Shown here in pieces: positions 23,214 through 33,362 of a DNA stretch of 64,000 nt. The stretch is from the NCBI RefSeq assembly GCF_000368585.1, contig NZ_KB849556.1:205586-269585 (forward strand), in the 5' to 3' direction. A model generated the notes under the pieces. The model worked only from the letters and a program-made list of their open reading frames with translations, was not told where the DNA came from and did not search any database. Both the position numbers and the translations under genes were made by a program. Position 1 is the first letter of the stretch; the number at the start of each line of letters is the position of its first letter. This stretch comes from Acinetobacter venetianus RAG-1 = CIP 110063. Lineage in GTDB: Bacteria > Pseudomonadota > Gammaproteobacteria > Pseudomonadales > Moraxellaceae.

Positions 23214-23670
23214 GCTGTAAGGTGAGTAACACACCGATAAAAATGATAATACCGCCAAGCAAACGTTGCCAATTTATAGGCGTTTTGTCCGTACCTATCC
23301 AGCCAAAATGATCAAGTAACATTGAAATCACCAATTGCCCAAAAATGACTAAACCAGAAAAAGTCAAAAAACCGAGCTTAGGCGCAGTATAAATGCTCAT
23401 ACTAATGGCATAAACCCCAAGGCAACCGCCGATCCATAAATACCACGGAATATTTGAAAGTTCACTTAAATTTGGTTTAGATACATCCTGAAAATAGACT
23501 AAAAAAGCCAAAATAACTGTGCCAACAAGAAATGAAAGAAATGCGGCCTGAAGCGGAGAATGTAAATGTTCTCGGAATTGAGCATTGATTGCTGTTTGAA
23601 ATGCCATTGCAATTCCAACACCTAACGCAAGGGGGAGAATAAATAGCAATTGGCTAGAGATTTTCATCAT
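23209..23670 (-). CDS. Small DMT-family transporter (YdcZ/DUF606-like)
   Basis: A 153-residue protein with five predicted helices: LFILPLALGVGIAMAFQTAINA, then FLSFLVGTVILAFLVYF, then WIGGCLGVYAISMSIYTAPKLG, then TFSGLVIFGQLVISMLLDHFG, then LLGGIIIFIGVLLTL. This pattern is the DUF606/YdcZ half-size drug/metabolite transporter type, which probably works as a dimer. Substrate unknown. Start at 23670 or 23667 (tandem ATG). It is upstream of abeM with a weak hairpin between, so partial co-transcription is possible. Confidence 0.85.
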   Translation of the reverse strand: MMKISSQLLFILPLALGVGIAMAFQTAINAQFREHLHSPLQAAFLSFLVGTVILAFLVYFQDVSKPNLSELSNIPWYLWIGGCLGVYAISMSIYTAPKLGFLTFSGLVIFGQLVISMLLDHFGWIGTDKTPINWQRLLGGIIIFIGVLLTLQR

Positions 23671-23786
23671 ATTATCAATCTAATTGTTCTTTGTAATCAC
23701 AGTCTAACTGAATCGTGAAGTGATGATAATAAGCTGATTGAGAGAGTCATGTTAAAATAGAAAAGTTCTGTTATTGAGCTTTTACT

Positions 23787-24941
23787 TTGAGTCATTTAAA
23801 TCCAGCAAATATTCCACTTTCTCTGTATATCCATATGCCTTGGTGTGTGCGTAAATGTCCTTATTGTGATTTCAATTCGCATGCTGTTCCTGATGGGCAG
23901 TTATCTATGGATTTGGAGCAACAATATCTTGCGGCTTTGGTGGCTGATTTTGAAACACAGATAGAAATGGCTCAAGGTCGTGCAATTCATAGTGTGTTTA
24001 TTGGTGGTGGAACGCCGTCTTTAATCTCAGCACAAGGCTATCAGTGGTTATTCGATCAACTTAAAACTCGATTGGATTTTGAAGCCGATTGTGAGATTAC
24101 ACTGGAAGCTAATCCGGGAACAGTTGAGCATGATCCTTTTGCAGATTATCTTGCGACTGGAATTAATCGTTTATCGCTCGGTGTACAAAGTTTTGATGCT
24201 GATCATTTACAGCGCTTAGGGCGGATTCATTCAGCAGATAATGCTTTGGATGCAATTCAGCAGGCGCGTCAGGCAGGCTTCGAGCGTGTCAATGTCGATT
24301 TAATGCATGGTTTACCAGAGCAGACAGAAGAACAAGCGCTCACAGATCTAAAGTTAGCTGTAACGCATGGAGCGACGCATATTAGCTGGTATCAGTTAAC
24401 CATTGAGCCAAATACTGTTTTCTTTAGAACTCAGCCTATATTGCCACAAGATGAAGTTTTAGAGCATATTCAGGAGAAAGGTGAGGCCTATCTTATTGCA
24501 AATGGCTACGTAAATTATGAAGTCTCTGCATGGCGAAAGGAAAAGCCATCTACACACAATCTAAATTATTGGCAGTTTGGAGACTATTTGGCGATTGGGG
24601 CTGGGGCACATGGTAAAGTGACGCGTCCTGATGGGATTTACCGCTTTCAGAAGACACGCTTGCCCAAAGATTACTTAGCAAAAGTTCCTGCTGATCATGT
24701 GCAAATGAAACGAATTGAAGCAGACGAATTACCCTTTGAGTTTATGATGAATGCACTACGCTTAAATGACGGTGTGTCAGCTGAACTTTATGAACAACGT
24801 ACAGGCTTAGCGTTGAGTGATTTGGATGATGTTTTAACGCAATTACGTGACAAAAAATTATTGCTTGAAGACTCTGCTATCTTAGCTTGCACAGCTCAAG
24901 GGCATATATTCTTAAACTCGGTCTTAGAAGCATTTTTATAA
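23787..24941 (+). CDS. hemW: Radical SAM haem chaperone HemW
   Basis: A 384-residue radical-SAM-fold protein that binds haem and is related to, but distinct from, coproporphyrinogen dehydrogenase HemN. The 4Fe-4S motif CxxxCxxC appears as WCVRKCPYCDFNSH near residue 20, with GGGTPSL (SAM region) and EANPGTVE following. The C-terminal HemN_C domain includes the sequence EFMMNALRL. The start appears to be TTG at 23787: an in-frame TGA lies at 23775-23777 and no ATG exists before the CxxxCxxC motif other than one too close to it. It has an orphan location before two tRNA-Lys genes. Confidence 0.92.
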   Translation: MSHLNPANIPLSLYIHMPWCVRKCPYCDFNSHAVPDGQLSMDLEQQYLAALVADFETQIEMAQGRAIHSVFIGGGTPSLISAQGYQWLFDQLKTRLDFEADCEITLEANPGTVEHDPFADYLATGINRLSLGVQSFDADHLQRLGRIHSADNALDAIQQARQAGFERVNVDLMHGLPEQTEEQALTDLKLAVTHGATHISWYQLTIEPNTVFFRTQPILPQDEVLEHIQEKGEAYLIANGYVNYEVSAWRKEKPSTHNLNYWQFGDYLAIGAGAHGKVTRPDGIYRFQKTRLPKDYLAKVPADHVQMKRIEADELPFEFMMNALRLNDGVSAELYEQRTGLALSDLDDVLTQLRDKKLLLEDSAILACTAQGHIFLNSVLEAFL

Positions 24942-25027
24942 TGTAATGATATGAATGCTTTGAGCAAGGATGCTTAAAGCAATTTAAATTTATTTGTCAT
25001 CATTTGGAAAAATAGTTTAGACAAAAT

Positions 25028-25060
25028 AAAAAGCCTCATCATTTATGATGAGGCTTTTTA
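25028..25060. terminator. Bidirectional terminator, hemW / tRNA-Lys
   Basis: aaaagcctcatca/tgatgaggctttt stem with flanking A/T runs on both sides. It serves hemW on the plus strand and the tRNA transcript on the minus strand. Confidence 0.85.
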
Positions 25061-25065
25061 GAATA

Positions 25066-25141
25066 TGGTGGGTCGTCCGCGACTCGAACGCGGGACCAAC
25101 GGATTAAAAGTCCGCTGCTCTACCAACTGAGCTAACGACCC
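25066..25141 (-). tRNA. tRNA-Lys (TTT)
   Basis: A 76-nt cloverleaf with encoded CCA: acceptor GGGTCGT/ACGACCC, D-arm AGCTCAGTTGGTAGAGC, anticodon loop CTTTTAA (anticodon TTT) and T-arm GTTCGAGTC. Sequence is identical to the second copy upstream. Confidence 0.97.
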
Positions 25142-25262
25142 TGAACGAGGATAAGTAAAATATTTTTTACTTTGTCATAAAGGAAAATCTATGATTTTCT
25201 ATGACGTTAAACCTCTTACAGGCATTTGTAAAATACATTTTACAAACTAACAAAACATTAAA

Positions 25263-25338
25263 TGGTGGGTCGTCCGCGACTCGAACGCGGGACCAACGGA
25301 TTAAAAGTCCGCTGCTCTACCAACTGAGCTAACGACCC
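25263..25338 (-). tRNA. tRNA-Lys (TTT), second identical copy
   Basis: Same 76 nt as the copy at 25066-25141, including the encoded CCA. The two copies are about 120 nt apart and are probably cut from one precursor. Confidence 0.97.
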
Positions 25339-25358
25339 ATCTCGTTTTGATGTTGCGT

Positions 25359-25386
25359 ATTCTAGCAACTTATTCAACTAACACAA
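25359..25386 (-). promoter_or_regulatory. Candidate sigma-70 promoter of the tRNA-Lys pair
   Basis: On the minus strand TTGTGT, 16 nt, TAGAAT, ending about 20 nt before the first tRNA. Confidence 0.5.
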
Positions 25387-25458
25387 GAGGAAATTTAAAA
25401 ACATGTGCATGATTGTTTATAAAAAGCACGATTTCCTCTTGTTTAGCTAAAAAATAAA

Positions 25459-27300
25459 CTAGAAACGGTATTGATAACTTTGAATATTGTCAAAAATCTC
25501 AGTACTTACATCACAATAACTTGTTGCACTCGGTAATAAAACCAATAAACGTTCAGAAGTTTTGCTTGGATTAAATGCTTCTTCTTTGAGTTTATTCTTT
25601 TGGTATTTGAATGTACCTGTCGTTTCAACTTTTGCTTGTATGCGTAAGAAAACAGGAATTGCGTATGACGGTAAGCATTTTTTAAATACGTTCACCATCT
25701 CTGCTAAATCTGTTTCATTGAGCTCTACGCCGTCAACAAGCGTGATTGCTGCCATACCAGCACGACCATTGGTATTTGGGATTTCTACACCGTATACGAC
25801 AGCCTCAGCGATCTTGTCATATTCGCAAACCATGTTTTCAACTTCGGTTGTAGAAACGTTTTCACCTTTCCAACGGAAAGTGTCGCCAAGACGGTCTACA
25901 AATTGTGCATGACGGAAACCGATATCGCGAACTAAATCACCTGTATTGAAATATGAGTCACCTTTGGTGAATACATCTTTCAAAATCACAGATTTGTTTT
26001 TCTCAGGGTCTGTATAGCCATCAAAAGGAGAACGGCTAGTGATCTTACCGATAAGTAAACCAACTTCGCCTGTTTTTACTTTCTTGCAGTAACCTTTTTT
26101 GTCACGTACAAGTTCATTTTTCTCTTTATCAAATTCAACGATTGCATAAGGGGTTGGAGAAAAACCTACAGTATTATCAAAGTTGAAAATATTACTGAAG
26201 CCAACGTTACCTTCGCTTGATGCATAAAGTTCGAGGACTTCTTGAACACCAAAACGATCTTTGAATTTGCCCCAGATATTTGGACGCATACCGTTACCAA
26301 TCATTTTGGTTACACGGTGAGCACGATCTAATTCTGTTTCTGGTGCATCAATCAAGTAACGGCAAAGTTCGCCTACATAACCAATTGCAGAAGCATTGAA
26401 TTTTTGAACATCTTTCCAGAATGCGCTAGTCGAGTATTTACGACGTACAGCAAGTGTTGCACTGCCCGCAATTACACCACACCAGCACACAACAACACCT
26501 GTTGCATGATAAAGCGGTAGCGTTACATACATTACATCATCTTTACCAAGGTTCAAGATATGGCCATAAGTTCCATATGCCAATGTCCAACGGCTGTGCG
26601 TAAAGATCACTGCTTTTGGTAAGCCTGTCGTACCAGAGGTGTAAATATAGAATAAGCCATCTTTACCCGTAACCGTACGCGTGGTTGATGGATTGAACTT
26701 TGGAAATTGATCAATTTGTTGAGCAAGGTTGATATAGCCCTGAGGTGCTGTACCCGCATTTTTACGGGTTTCTTGATCTGCAAACCAATGAAAACGATCC
26801 TGAGCAACATTTAAGTCTGCACGAGTTTCATCAATTGCTGCCCGAACTTCTTCACCTGCAATAACTGCAATTGGATTAACCAAGTTAATGCTGTGAGCGA
26901 GTACTTTGCCAACTTGTGATGTGTTGACTAATGCGATGGTCACACCGATTTTGGCTAAAGCCACGATTGATGCAATTAGCTCAGGACGGTTTTCAACCAT
27001 CACTGCAACGACATCACCTTTTTTAGCACCAAGAGATAAATAATAATGTGCAATTTGGTTTGCCCATTCATTTAATGCTTGATAGCTGTAGCTTTGATCT
27101 TCAAATAACAGTGCGATACCTTGTGGATTACGTTTTACAGCTTTTTCAAAGGCAATCCCCAAACCCGCTGGAGAAGTTGGTGTTCGCAAGTATGCTTGTT
27201 TAAGACCATTCAGGATATGAGGTACTTTAGTGATGAAGTTTGGAAGTCGAGTTGCGACATCACCAAGAGTAATAATATCGGTCTGCGTAGTTTGGCTCAT
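25459..27300 (-). CDS. Long/very-long-chain acyl-CoA synthetase (FadD6-like)
   Basis: A 613-residue member of the AMP-forming ANL superfamily that activates fatty acids to acyl-CoA. Nucleotide motif YIYTSGTTGLPKAVIFTH lies about residues 200-220. Later motifs are LYASSEGNVGFSN, YFNTGDLVRDIGF and RLGDTFRWKGENVSTTEVE. The last is typical of the FATP/FadD6 type, which acts on long and very long chains at the membrane. The longer frame starts at 27360, but ATG 27300 (MSQTTQTDII) with AGGA upstream is preferred. It stands alone. The C-terminal tail ends NIQSYQYRF. Confidence 0.9.
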   Translation of the reverse strand: MSQTTQTDIITLGDVATRLPNFITKVPHILNGLKQAYLRTPTSPAGLGIAFEKAVKRNPQGIALLFEDQSYSYQALNEWANQIAHYYLSLGAKKGDVVAVMVENRPELIASIVALAKIGVTIALVNTSQVGKVLAHSINLVNPIAVIAGEEVRAAIDETRADLNVAQDRFHWFADQETRKNAGTAPQGYINLAQQIDQFPKFNPSTTRTVTGKDGLFYIYTSGTTGLPKAVIFTHSRWTLAYGTYGHILNLGKDDVMYVTLPLYHATGVVVCWCGVIAGSATLAVRRKYSTSAFWKDVQKFNASAIGYVGELCRYLIDAPETELDRAHRVTKMIGNGMRPNIWGKFKDRFGVQEVLELYASSEGNVGFSNIFNFDNTVGFSPTPYAIVEFDKEKNELVRDKKGYCKKVKTGEVGLLIGKITSRSPFDGYTDPEKNKSVILKDVFTKGDSYFNTGDLVRDIGFRHAQFVDRLGDTFRWKGENVSTTEVENMVCEYDKIAEAVVYGVEIPNTNGRAGMAAITLVDGVELNETDLAEMVNVFKKCLPSYAIPVFLRIQAKVETTGTFKYQKNKLKEEAFNPSKTSERLLVLLPSATSYCDVSTEIFDNIQSYQYRF

Positions 27301-27433
27301 ATCAATCCTATTTATTTTTCGATCAATCCAAAAATGGCTATCTGTATAGAACACAACCATTTAACATCATTGTTGTTGATGCTGTTTTTAATGGTAAGTC
27401 CCTAGAGCAATCAACCTAATTTGACAAAATAAC

Positions 27434-27468
27434 AAAAAAGCCTAGTCATCGAAATGACTAGGCTTTTG
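27434..27468 (-). terminator. Terminator of rne
   Basis: aaaagcctagtcat/atgactaggctttt stem with a T-run on the minus strand, about 25 nt after the rne stop. Confidence 0.8.
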
Positions 27469-27491
27469 CTTATTGAGTGCAATTTAGCAAA

Positions 27492-30400
27492 TTATTCATT
27501 GCTAGCAGTACTCTTTTTCGGTGGACGACCACGCGGGCGGCGAGGGCGGCTCGATTTTTCTTTCTCGATTTGAGCGGCTTCGTCTTCAGCATCCACCTTT
27601 TCAGTAACGGCTTCAGATTTCTCTTCAGCTTTTACTTTTTTGGGTGCTGCTTCTACAACCACAGTTTCTTCGACGACAACCTCTTCTTTAGCTGTCTCTT
27701 CTTTCGTTGCTGCAACTTCAGTTTCTGGTGCTTTTTCTACATCAGTTGTTGCTAACTCTAGAGGTTGTTGCTCTGGTGCTGCTGGCTCTGCAACTACTTC
27801 AGTTTCAGCTACTACAGGCGCAGGTGCTTCTTCCTTAGCCTCAGTGCTTTCGACTGTTGCAGGTGTAGCATTTGAAGCTATATGAGCTTCTTTGGCTTGT
27901 TCCGCAGCGAGTTTTGCCAAACGACGACGTTCGCGTGGATCATTCGCAACACGAGCAGCTGGAGCTTCAGGTGGTGTTAATGCAAGCACTGGTGCAGGTT
28001 CAACGTCCTCAGTCGGTTTTTGACTAGGAAGCTCAGCATCACGAGTTACAGGACGTTTTTCTTCAGCTACTGTTGTTTCAGCAACTAGCGTACTTGCATA
28101 TTGTTCAGAGAACTTTTGTAAAGCACGGTTGAAGGTTGTAACAAGACCAAATTGCTCAATCAAAATTGTGCAATCTTCACCATAGACATGACGAATCAAG
28201 CTACCAAGTGTGTATTGACCCAGCGTAGGAATTTGCGACGGTGCAACTTTCACAGCGGCTTTTTGCTCAGTTTGAGCGCCACGTTGACGGCGACGAGAGC
28301 GAGGATCATTACTTGCACGTTTTGCAGGCGCTTGTGCTTCTTCTATAGCAGGCGTTGTTTCAACGACAACTTGTTCTTCTTGAACAGGTGCAGTCTCAAC
28401 GGTCTCGACTACGGCAGGAGCAACGGACTCAGCTTTTGGTGCAGCTTTTTCAACAGCTGGTTGTTGTGGGTTAATTGCCACAATTTCACTTTGACCTTGG
28501 TCAATATTGACGATCAAGGCAGTGTTCATTGACTCTGCGCGTGGCGCATCAACAACATCAACTTTTACTTGTTGAGGATTGTTTGTTGATTCTGCTTGAG
28601 TAGGCGTTTCATTTAAGACACTTTGATCGCGATGACGGTTTGGACGATTTGGTCGTTGCTGATTATTGCGATCACGACGTGGCACTGGCGCAGCATCATT
28701 ACCGTTTGCAGCATCATGATGCTGTTGCTGGTTTTGCGGTTCGTGCTGCTGTTGGCGTTTTTGCTGACGTTTTAATTCACGTTGCTCTTGACGCTGTTCT
28801 TGGCGTGAAAGCTGAACAACTTCTTCATGAACTTGATTTTGTTGTTCATGTGCTTGTGAATGCTGTTCACGTTGCTCTTTGTGCTTACGTTTTTTCTGGT
28901 TTTGATTTGGACGATGCGGTTTTTCATCCTTTTCAAATTGCTCACGTGTTTCTTGTTTCGCTGGTGCTTGAGACATGTAAGCATTGTTGTTACCTGCTTG
29001 AGCAGTAGTTTCTACTGTTGCAGGTGTGTTGACTTGACCAAATTGACCACGGCTTACTGCGCCGTTGTTGATCATTTGCTCAATCGCTGCTGCTGCATTT
29101 TGCGCAGAACGTGATTGGTCAGTCGTTTGAGCTTGTTTTTGAACAAACAAATTCTCTAACCATGCACAAGGGCTAGCTGATTTTTGAGCTGCCGCTTGGT
29201 TTTGTTTAGGCTGAGCTGTTTGCTGTTGCTGAGCAGCTTTCTTTTGTGGTGCTGCATTGTTTTGAGCAGGTGCAGGGTGGTTATGCTCAGCATCTTCTAA
29301 ATGCCATTCAGAAGATTCATACCCCAATTCTTTTTCGCTTGAACGAGTCGCTTCAGTACGTTCATAGCTAGATGGTGCAAAGCCTGCTGGGTTGTATTGA
29401 ATTTCGTAGTGTGGCGTTTCTAAATGCGGATGAGGGAGTACCGTTACTCGAACATTAGAAGTTTGTTCTAAGTAAACAAGGCTGTGACGCTTTTCATTCA
29501 ATAAGAATGCAGCAATCTCTACAGGCACTTCAACTTGCACTTCACCTTGACGCTCACGTAATGCGATTTCTTCCACTTTACGCATAATTGAAAGTGACAA
29601 CGAACGTAAGTCACGAACCATGCCTGTGCCATGGCAGCGTGGACATACATAACCTGTTGCTTCCTCCAAAGATGGACGCAAACGTTGACGACTCATTTCC
29701 ATGAGACCAAAACGTGAAAGTTGACCAAACTGGATACGTGCACGATCACTTTGTGTTGCTTCACGAAGTTTCGCTTCAACCATACGCTGGTTACGATCTT
29801 TGGTCATATCGATGAAATCGATTACGACTAAACCGCCAATATCACGTAAACGAAGTTGACGTGCGATTTCTTCGGCTGCTTCTAAGTTGGTATTTAATGC
29901 AGTCTCTTCAACATCGTGTCCGCGTGTTGATTTTGCAGAGTTAATGTCGATAGATACCAATGCTTCGGTTTGGTCAATCACGATTGAACCACCAGAAGGC
30001 AGTTTTACTTCACGTTCATAAGCCGTCTGAATTTGACTTTCGATGCCAAAATGAGCAAATAAAGGCTCATTCAAGGTATAAGTTTTTAATTTGTCGAGCT
30101 GACGAGGCATCACTGCTTTTACAAAGTTATAAGCTTCGTTATAGGCTTGCTCGCTGTCAATTAAAATTTCTGCAACGTCATCACGTAAGTAATCACGAAT
30201 AGCACGTGTCACTACACCTGCTTCTTGATGAACCAACATCGGAGAAGGGCCAGAACTTGCAGAACTTTGAATTTGAGCCCAAAGGTCTAACAAATGTTGT
30301 AAGTCGAGTTGTAACTCTTCTTGTGTACGACCGATACCAGCAGTACGAACGATCACACTCATGCCACGAGGAACATTGAGTGATGCTAAAATTTCTTTTA

Positions 30401-30845
30401 ACTCTTCGCGTACTGAACCTGAAATTTGACGGCTGATACCGCCACCTTTCGGATTGTTTGGCATCAAAACGAGATAACGACCAGCAAGTGAAATGAACGT
30501 CGAAAGCGCAGCACCTTTGTTGCCACGTTCTTCTTTTTCAACTTGAACCAGTAGCTCAGTCCCTTCAGTGATCAATTCACGAATGTTTGATGTTTGACGA
30601 GGATCAGCTTTGAAATATGAGTTTGCGATTTCTCGCATTGATAAAAAGCCTTGACGCTGTGCGCCGTACTCAACGAAAACCGCTTCTAAAGATGGTTCAA
30701 CGCGAGTGACATGGCCTTTATAGATATTTGATTTTTTTTGTTCACGAGTACGATTCTCTAAATCGAAATCGTAAAGACGATTACCAGTGATAAGTGCAAC
30801 GCGAACTTCTTCGGCGTGAGTTGCATTAATCAACATACGTTTCAT
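27492..30845 (-). CDS. rne: Ribonuclease E
   Basis: A 1117-residue endoribonuclease and degradosome scaffold. The N-terminal catalytic half shows the S1 domain (about residues 35-120, [24 protein letters not shown]) and the DNase-I-like active-site aspartates in [12 protein letters not shown] (Asp300) and VVIDFIDM (Asp343). The zinc-link is CPRCHGTG (Cys401/404). The C-terminal half is low complexity: a Gln/Arg-rich block ([15 protein letters not shown]) likely binding RNA, repeated R(R/S)(D/N)-rich segments ([27 protein letters not shown]), then Ala/Glu/Val-rich acidic tracts and the basic end [12 protein letters not shown]. The frame runs to 30875, but MKRMLINA at 30845 matches the family start. 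A 790-bp upstream region probably carries a long structured leader for autoregulation. Confidence 0.95.
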   Translation of the reverse strand: MKRMLINATHAEEVRVALITGNRLYDFDLENRTREQKKSNIYKGHVTRVEPSLEAVFVEYGAQRQGFLSMREIANSYFKADPRQTSNIRELITEGTELLVQVEKEERGNKGAALSTFISLAGRYLVLMPNNPKGGGISRQISGSVREELKEILASLNVPRGMSVIVRTAGIGRTQEELQLDLQHLLDLWAQIQSSASSGPSPMLVHQEAGVVTRAIRDYLRDDVAEILIDSEQAYNEAYNFVKAVMPRQLDKLKTYTLNEPLFAHFGIESQIQTAYEREVKLPSGGSIVIDQTEALVSIDINSAKSTRGHDVEETALNTNLEAAEEIARQLRLRDIGGLVVIDFIDMTKDRNQRMVEAKLREATQSDRARIQFGQLSRFGLMEMSRQRLRPSLEEATGYVCPRCHGTGMVRDLRSLSLSIMRKVEEIALRERQGEVQVEVPVEIAAFLLNEKRHSLVYLEQTSNVRVTVLPHPHLETPHYEIQYNPAGFAPSSYERTEATRSSEKELGYESSEWHLEDAEHNHPAPAQNNAAPQKKAAQQQQTAQPKQNQAAAQKSASPCAWLENLFVQKQAQTTDQSRSAQNAAAAIEQMINNGAVSRGQFGQVNTPATVETTAQAGNNNAYMSQAPAKQETREQFEKDEKPHRPNQNQKKRKHKEQREQHSQAHEQQNQVHEEVVQLSRQEQRQEQRELKRQQKRQQQHEPQNQQQHHDAANGNDAAPVPRRDRNNQQRPNRPNRHRDQSVLNETPTQAESTNNPQQVKVDVVDAPRAESMNTALIVNIDQGQSEIVAINPQQPAVEKAAPKAESVAPAVVETVETAPVQEEQVVVETTPAIEEAQAPAKRASNDPRSRRRQRGAQTEQKAAVKVAPSQIPTLGQYTLGSLIRHVYGEDCTILIEQFGLVTTFNRALQKFSEQYASTLVAETTVAEEKRPVTRDAELPSQKPTEDVEPAPVLALTPPEAPAARVANDPRERRRLAKLAAEQAKEAHIASNATPATVESTEAKEEAPAPVVAETEVVAEPAAPEQQPLELATTDVEKAPETEVAATKEETAKEEVVVEETVVVEAAPKKVKAEEKSEAVTEKVDAEDEAAQIEKEKSSRPRRPRGRPPKKSTASNE

Positions 30846-31634
30846 GGGTGTGACACCTAATAGTGATGCACACAAACAACGGGCTCATTACGTTTGAACA
30901 AACATCAAATTGGCGCGATCAAGACTCAGAAGCAACTTTATGTACGATGCTCTGAAACCACTGACTGTTAGTATCCAGTTTGGGCTTTGATACCGTTATT
31001 TCGATGTTAGTAATATTGCTTCAATCTTAGGGTAATTGATATTTCATCCATGTTTTGCATCTGTGAAATATCACTCAACCCGACATAACCAAAGTTTCCT
31101 GTACGCTTCACTGGCGGGTGAGCGGTGCATTGGATGGTGACTTTCACTGTCATTAAGCATTGAAGTCGATCCATCTGGAAGTCTCGATACGGAATGATCA
31201 TCGTATCTCTGCCTGGCAGTTCCAATGCATCAACGCTTTAGCCTGAATGCGACATCAGGGAGCAAATTGTCTGATGTGGATCAGTTTACGTTTAATAACC
31301 AGCAAATTGCTGGCGACATATTTTTTCTGAACAAACTGTATGTGCAGATGCACAATTAAACGCAACAGTTTGCCATTTTGCCGATATAATAAGCCTTCGG
31401 CGTCGGCATAATTCTTTAGGACCTATCCGAGTTGTTGGTGAATATCTCTTCGATTTAAAATTTTATCTAAAATAAAATTTCCGATTTGATGCTCACTTAC
31501 GGTGGTATCCGTGCGCTGAATATACCAAACCTTGCAGCATCTGCCTATGGGCTAAGTTTAGGTTTCTTGTGAAATAACTTAGCTAAATGATCATTTTTTA
31601 ATCATATTTAGCAAATCTTGGATTAATCGAGCGT
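30846..31634. promoter_or_regulatory. Long divergent rne-rluC intergenic region / rne leader
   Basis: 789 bp without a convincing gene. An exact TATAAT (31385-31390, plus strand) fits a -10 box for rluC; its complement reads CTTATTATATC, so promoters for rne may overlap it. Structures seen: nested hairpin 31332-31372 (outer caaactgt/acagtttg, inner tgtgca/tgcaca) and the palindrome CCAGCAAATTGCTGG at 31299-31313. RNase E messages in other gammaproteobacteria carry a long 5-prime UTR with stem-loops that RNase E itself cleaves; the same is likely here. ORFs inside it show no family resemblance. Confidence 0.55.
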
Positions 31635-32567
31635 ATGAATTCTACACAACAATGGCAAAGTGTCACTTGGTTTGACGTGGATGAGCATCAAGACGGGCAG
31701 CGAATAGATAACTTTTTATTTACCCGATTAAAAGGTGTTCCAAAAAGTCGAATCTATCGTTTGATTCGTGAAGGACAAGTACGCGTTAATAAAAAAAGAA
31801 TAAAAGCAGAGACTCGTTTAAGTATTGGTGACCAGATCCGTGTCGCACCGATCCGTTATGAACAAAAAGACGAAACAGCTGCACCAGTGAGTGATAGTGT
31901 GGCACAAAGCCTACTCAGCCGAGTCGTGTATGAGGATGAAGGTCTTTTAGTCGTGAACAAGCCTTCAGGCATTGCTGTGCATGGTGGTAGTGGTGTGGCT
32001 TACGGTTTGATTGAAGCTTTACGCGCTGCGACAGGGAAAAAGTATTTAGAACTGATCCATCGTATTGACCGTGATACTTCTGGTTTGGTGATGATCAGTA
32101 AAAAGCGTAGTACGCTGAAATTACTGCAAGATTTACTTCGTGAACATAAAATTAAGAAAATCTATGCTGCAATTGTTAAAGGTCAGGTCAGCTTAGATCA
32201 GCAGTTGATTGATGCACCTCTGTTGCGTTATGAGCTGGCCAATGGCGAACGTCGTGTGCGTGTCAGCAAAGACGGTAAGCCAAGTAAAACGGAATGGAAG
32301 GTCATTGAACGTTATAAGGCAGCAACCTTAGTACATGCTTCACCATTATCAGGACGTACACATCAAATTCGTGTGCATGGTTTAAGTATTGGTCATCCAC
32401 TGGTGGGTGACGATAAATATGGACATAACAGTGCCTATACAGGGCTAGAAGCAAGACGTTTATGCTTACATGCATTGCGTTTAGAAATCCCTAATTATCC
32501 TGTGATTGAAGCACCAATGCCTGATGATATGCAGCAAGTGGTCGATGAGTTGAGAAAGCAGAAATGA
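31635..32567 (+). CDS. rluC: 23S rRNA pseudouridine(955/2504/2580) synthase
   Basis: A 310-residue enzyme that converts three uridines in 23S rRNA to pseudouridine. An S4 RNA-binding domain lies about residues 20-75 (RIDNFLFTRLKGVPKSRIYRLIREG). The RluA/C catalytic domain has the aspartate in LIHRIDRDTSGLVMI, plus HQIRVHGLSIGHPLVGDDKYG near the end. It is divergent from rne, as in E. coli. The HAD phosphatase start overlaps its stop (ATGA), so the two are translationally coupled. Confidence 0.95.
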   Translation: MNSTQQWQSVTWFDVDEHQDGQRIDNFLFTRLKGVPKSRIYRLIREGQVRVNKKRIKAETRLSIGDQIRVAPIRYEQKDETAAPVSDSVAQSLLSRVVYEDEGLLVVNKPSGIAVHGGSGVAYGLIEALRAATGKKYLELIHRIDRDTSGLVMISKKRSTLKLLQDLLREHKIKKIYAAIVKGQVSLDQQLIDAPLLRYELANGERRVRVSKDGKPSKTEWKVIERYKAATLVHASPLSGRTHQIRVHGLSIGHPLVGDDKYGHNSAYTGLEARRLCLHALRLEIPNYPVIEAPMPDDMQQVVDELRKQK

Positions 32568-33238
32568 GTCAAAAAATCGAACTGGTGATTTTCGATTGGG
32601 ACGGAACCTTATTCGATTCGGTTGGGCAAATTGTGGCAAGTCTGCAATATGCAGCACAACAATTTCAACAACCACTTACGGATGAAGCAGCTAAAAGTAT
32701 TATTGGTCTAGGTTTACCTGAAGTAATGCAAACATTATTTCCGCAAGTACCACATTTGCAGCAAGAGATTTTGCAATGCTATGCCGATCATTATGTTGCC
32801 AATTCTAAAGGCGATGCTTGGTTTGCAGGTGTGGCTGAATTACTGACTGAGCTTAAGCAGCAGGGTTTAAAGCTTGCGGTTGCTACTGGAAAAAGTCGTA
32901 AAGGTTTAGATCGAGTGTTAAGTCAAACGGAGAGCCATGACATTTTTGACATTACTCGTGCTGCGAGTGAAACCAAGTCGAAACCTGATCCATTGATGTT
33001 AGAGCAAATCTTAACTGAATTAGATGTGGTTGTTGATCGTGCGATTATGGTGGGGGATACCAGTTATGACCTCGAAATGGCACAAAATCTAAATATGCCA
33101 CGTATTGGCGTGAGCTATGGTGTGCATAGCATTGCAACCTTAGAGCAGTATCAGCCATTAACGATTGCAAACTCTGTCTCTGAGTTACATCGTTATTTAC
33201 AAATGACTATACAAGCTACAGTATTAACTGAAGCCTAA
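32564..33238 (+). CDS. HAD-family phosphatase (Gph/YniC-like)
   Basis: A 224-residue haloacid-dehalogenase-fold phosphatase. Motif I is IFDWDGTLFDS, motif II is VATGKSRKG, and motif III/IV is IMVGDTSYDLEMAQNL. The cap region is helical (type C1), as in phosphoglycolate phosphatase. The rluC-HAD pairing is common in proteobacteria; the substrate is not certain. It overlaps rluC by 4 bp. The next 70 bp contain a long inverted repeat (33252-33298). Confidence 0.85.
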   Translation: MSQKIELVIFDWDGTLFDSVGQIVASLQYAAQQFQQPLTDEAAKSIIGLGLPEVMQTLFPQVPHLQQEILQCYADHYVANSKGDAWFAGVAELLTELKQQGLKLAVATGKSRKGLDRVLSQTESHDIFDITRAASETKSKPDPLMLEQILTELDVVVDRAIMVGDTSYDLEMAQNLNMPRIGVSYGVHSIATLEQYQPLTIANSVSELHRYLQMTIQATVLTEA

Positions 33239-33251
33239 TATATTCGATATG

Positions 33252-33298
33252 AGGCTTGTTTCATCATTTTTATAAGTCATTCATGATGGAACAAGCCT
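33252..33298. repeat. Inverted repeat after the HAD phosphatase gene
   Basis: Arms aggcttgtttcatca and tgatggaacaagcct (15 bp with one G-T pair) with a 17-nt loop. A T-run on the correct side is missing, so terminator activity is uncertain. Confidence 0.45.
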
Positions 33299-33362
33299 AA
33301 AAATAATAACGATGGAGAGGAACTTCCATTTTCAGCTTTTGAATAATAACAATAGGAATTTC

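Noticed and set aside
25066..25338. Tandem tRNA-Lys as a mobile-element insertion site
   Set aside because: No integrase, no truncated tRNA copy and only housekeeping genes nearby.
27477..28984. Plus-strand ORFs opposite the rne C-terminal region
   Set aside because: Shadow frames of the low-complexity acidic and Gln/Arg-rich RNase E tail; no ribosome binding site or family match.
31007..31225. 72-residue ORF in the rne leader region
   Set aside because: No ribosome binding site, no recognisable domain, and it lies in the region expected to be leader RNA.
33252..33298. Inverted repeat read as a strong terminator
   Set aside because: The long loop and the missing T-run on the plus strand make it doubtful; listed only as a repeat.
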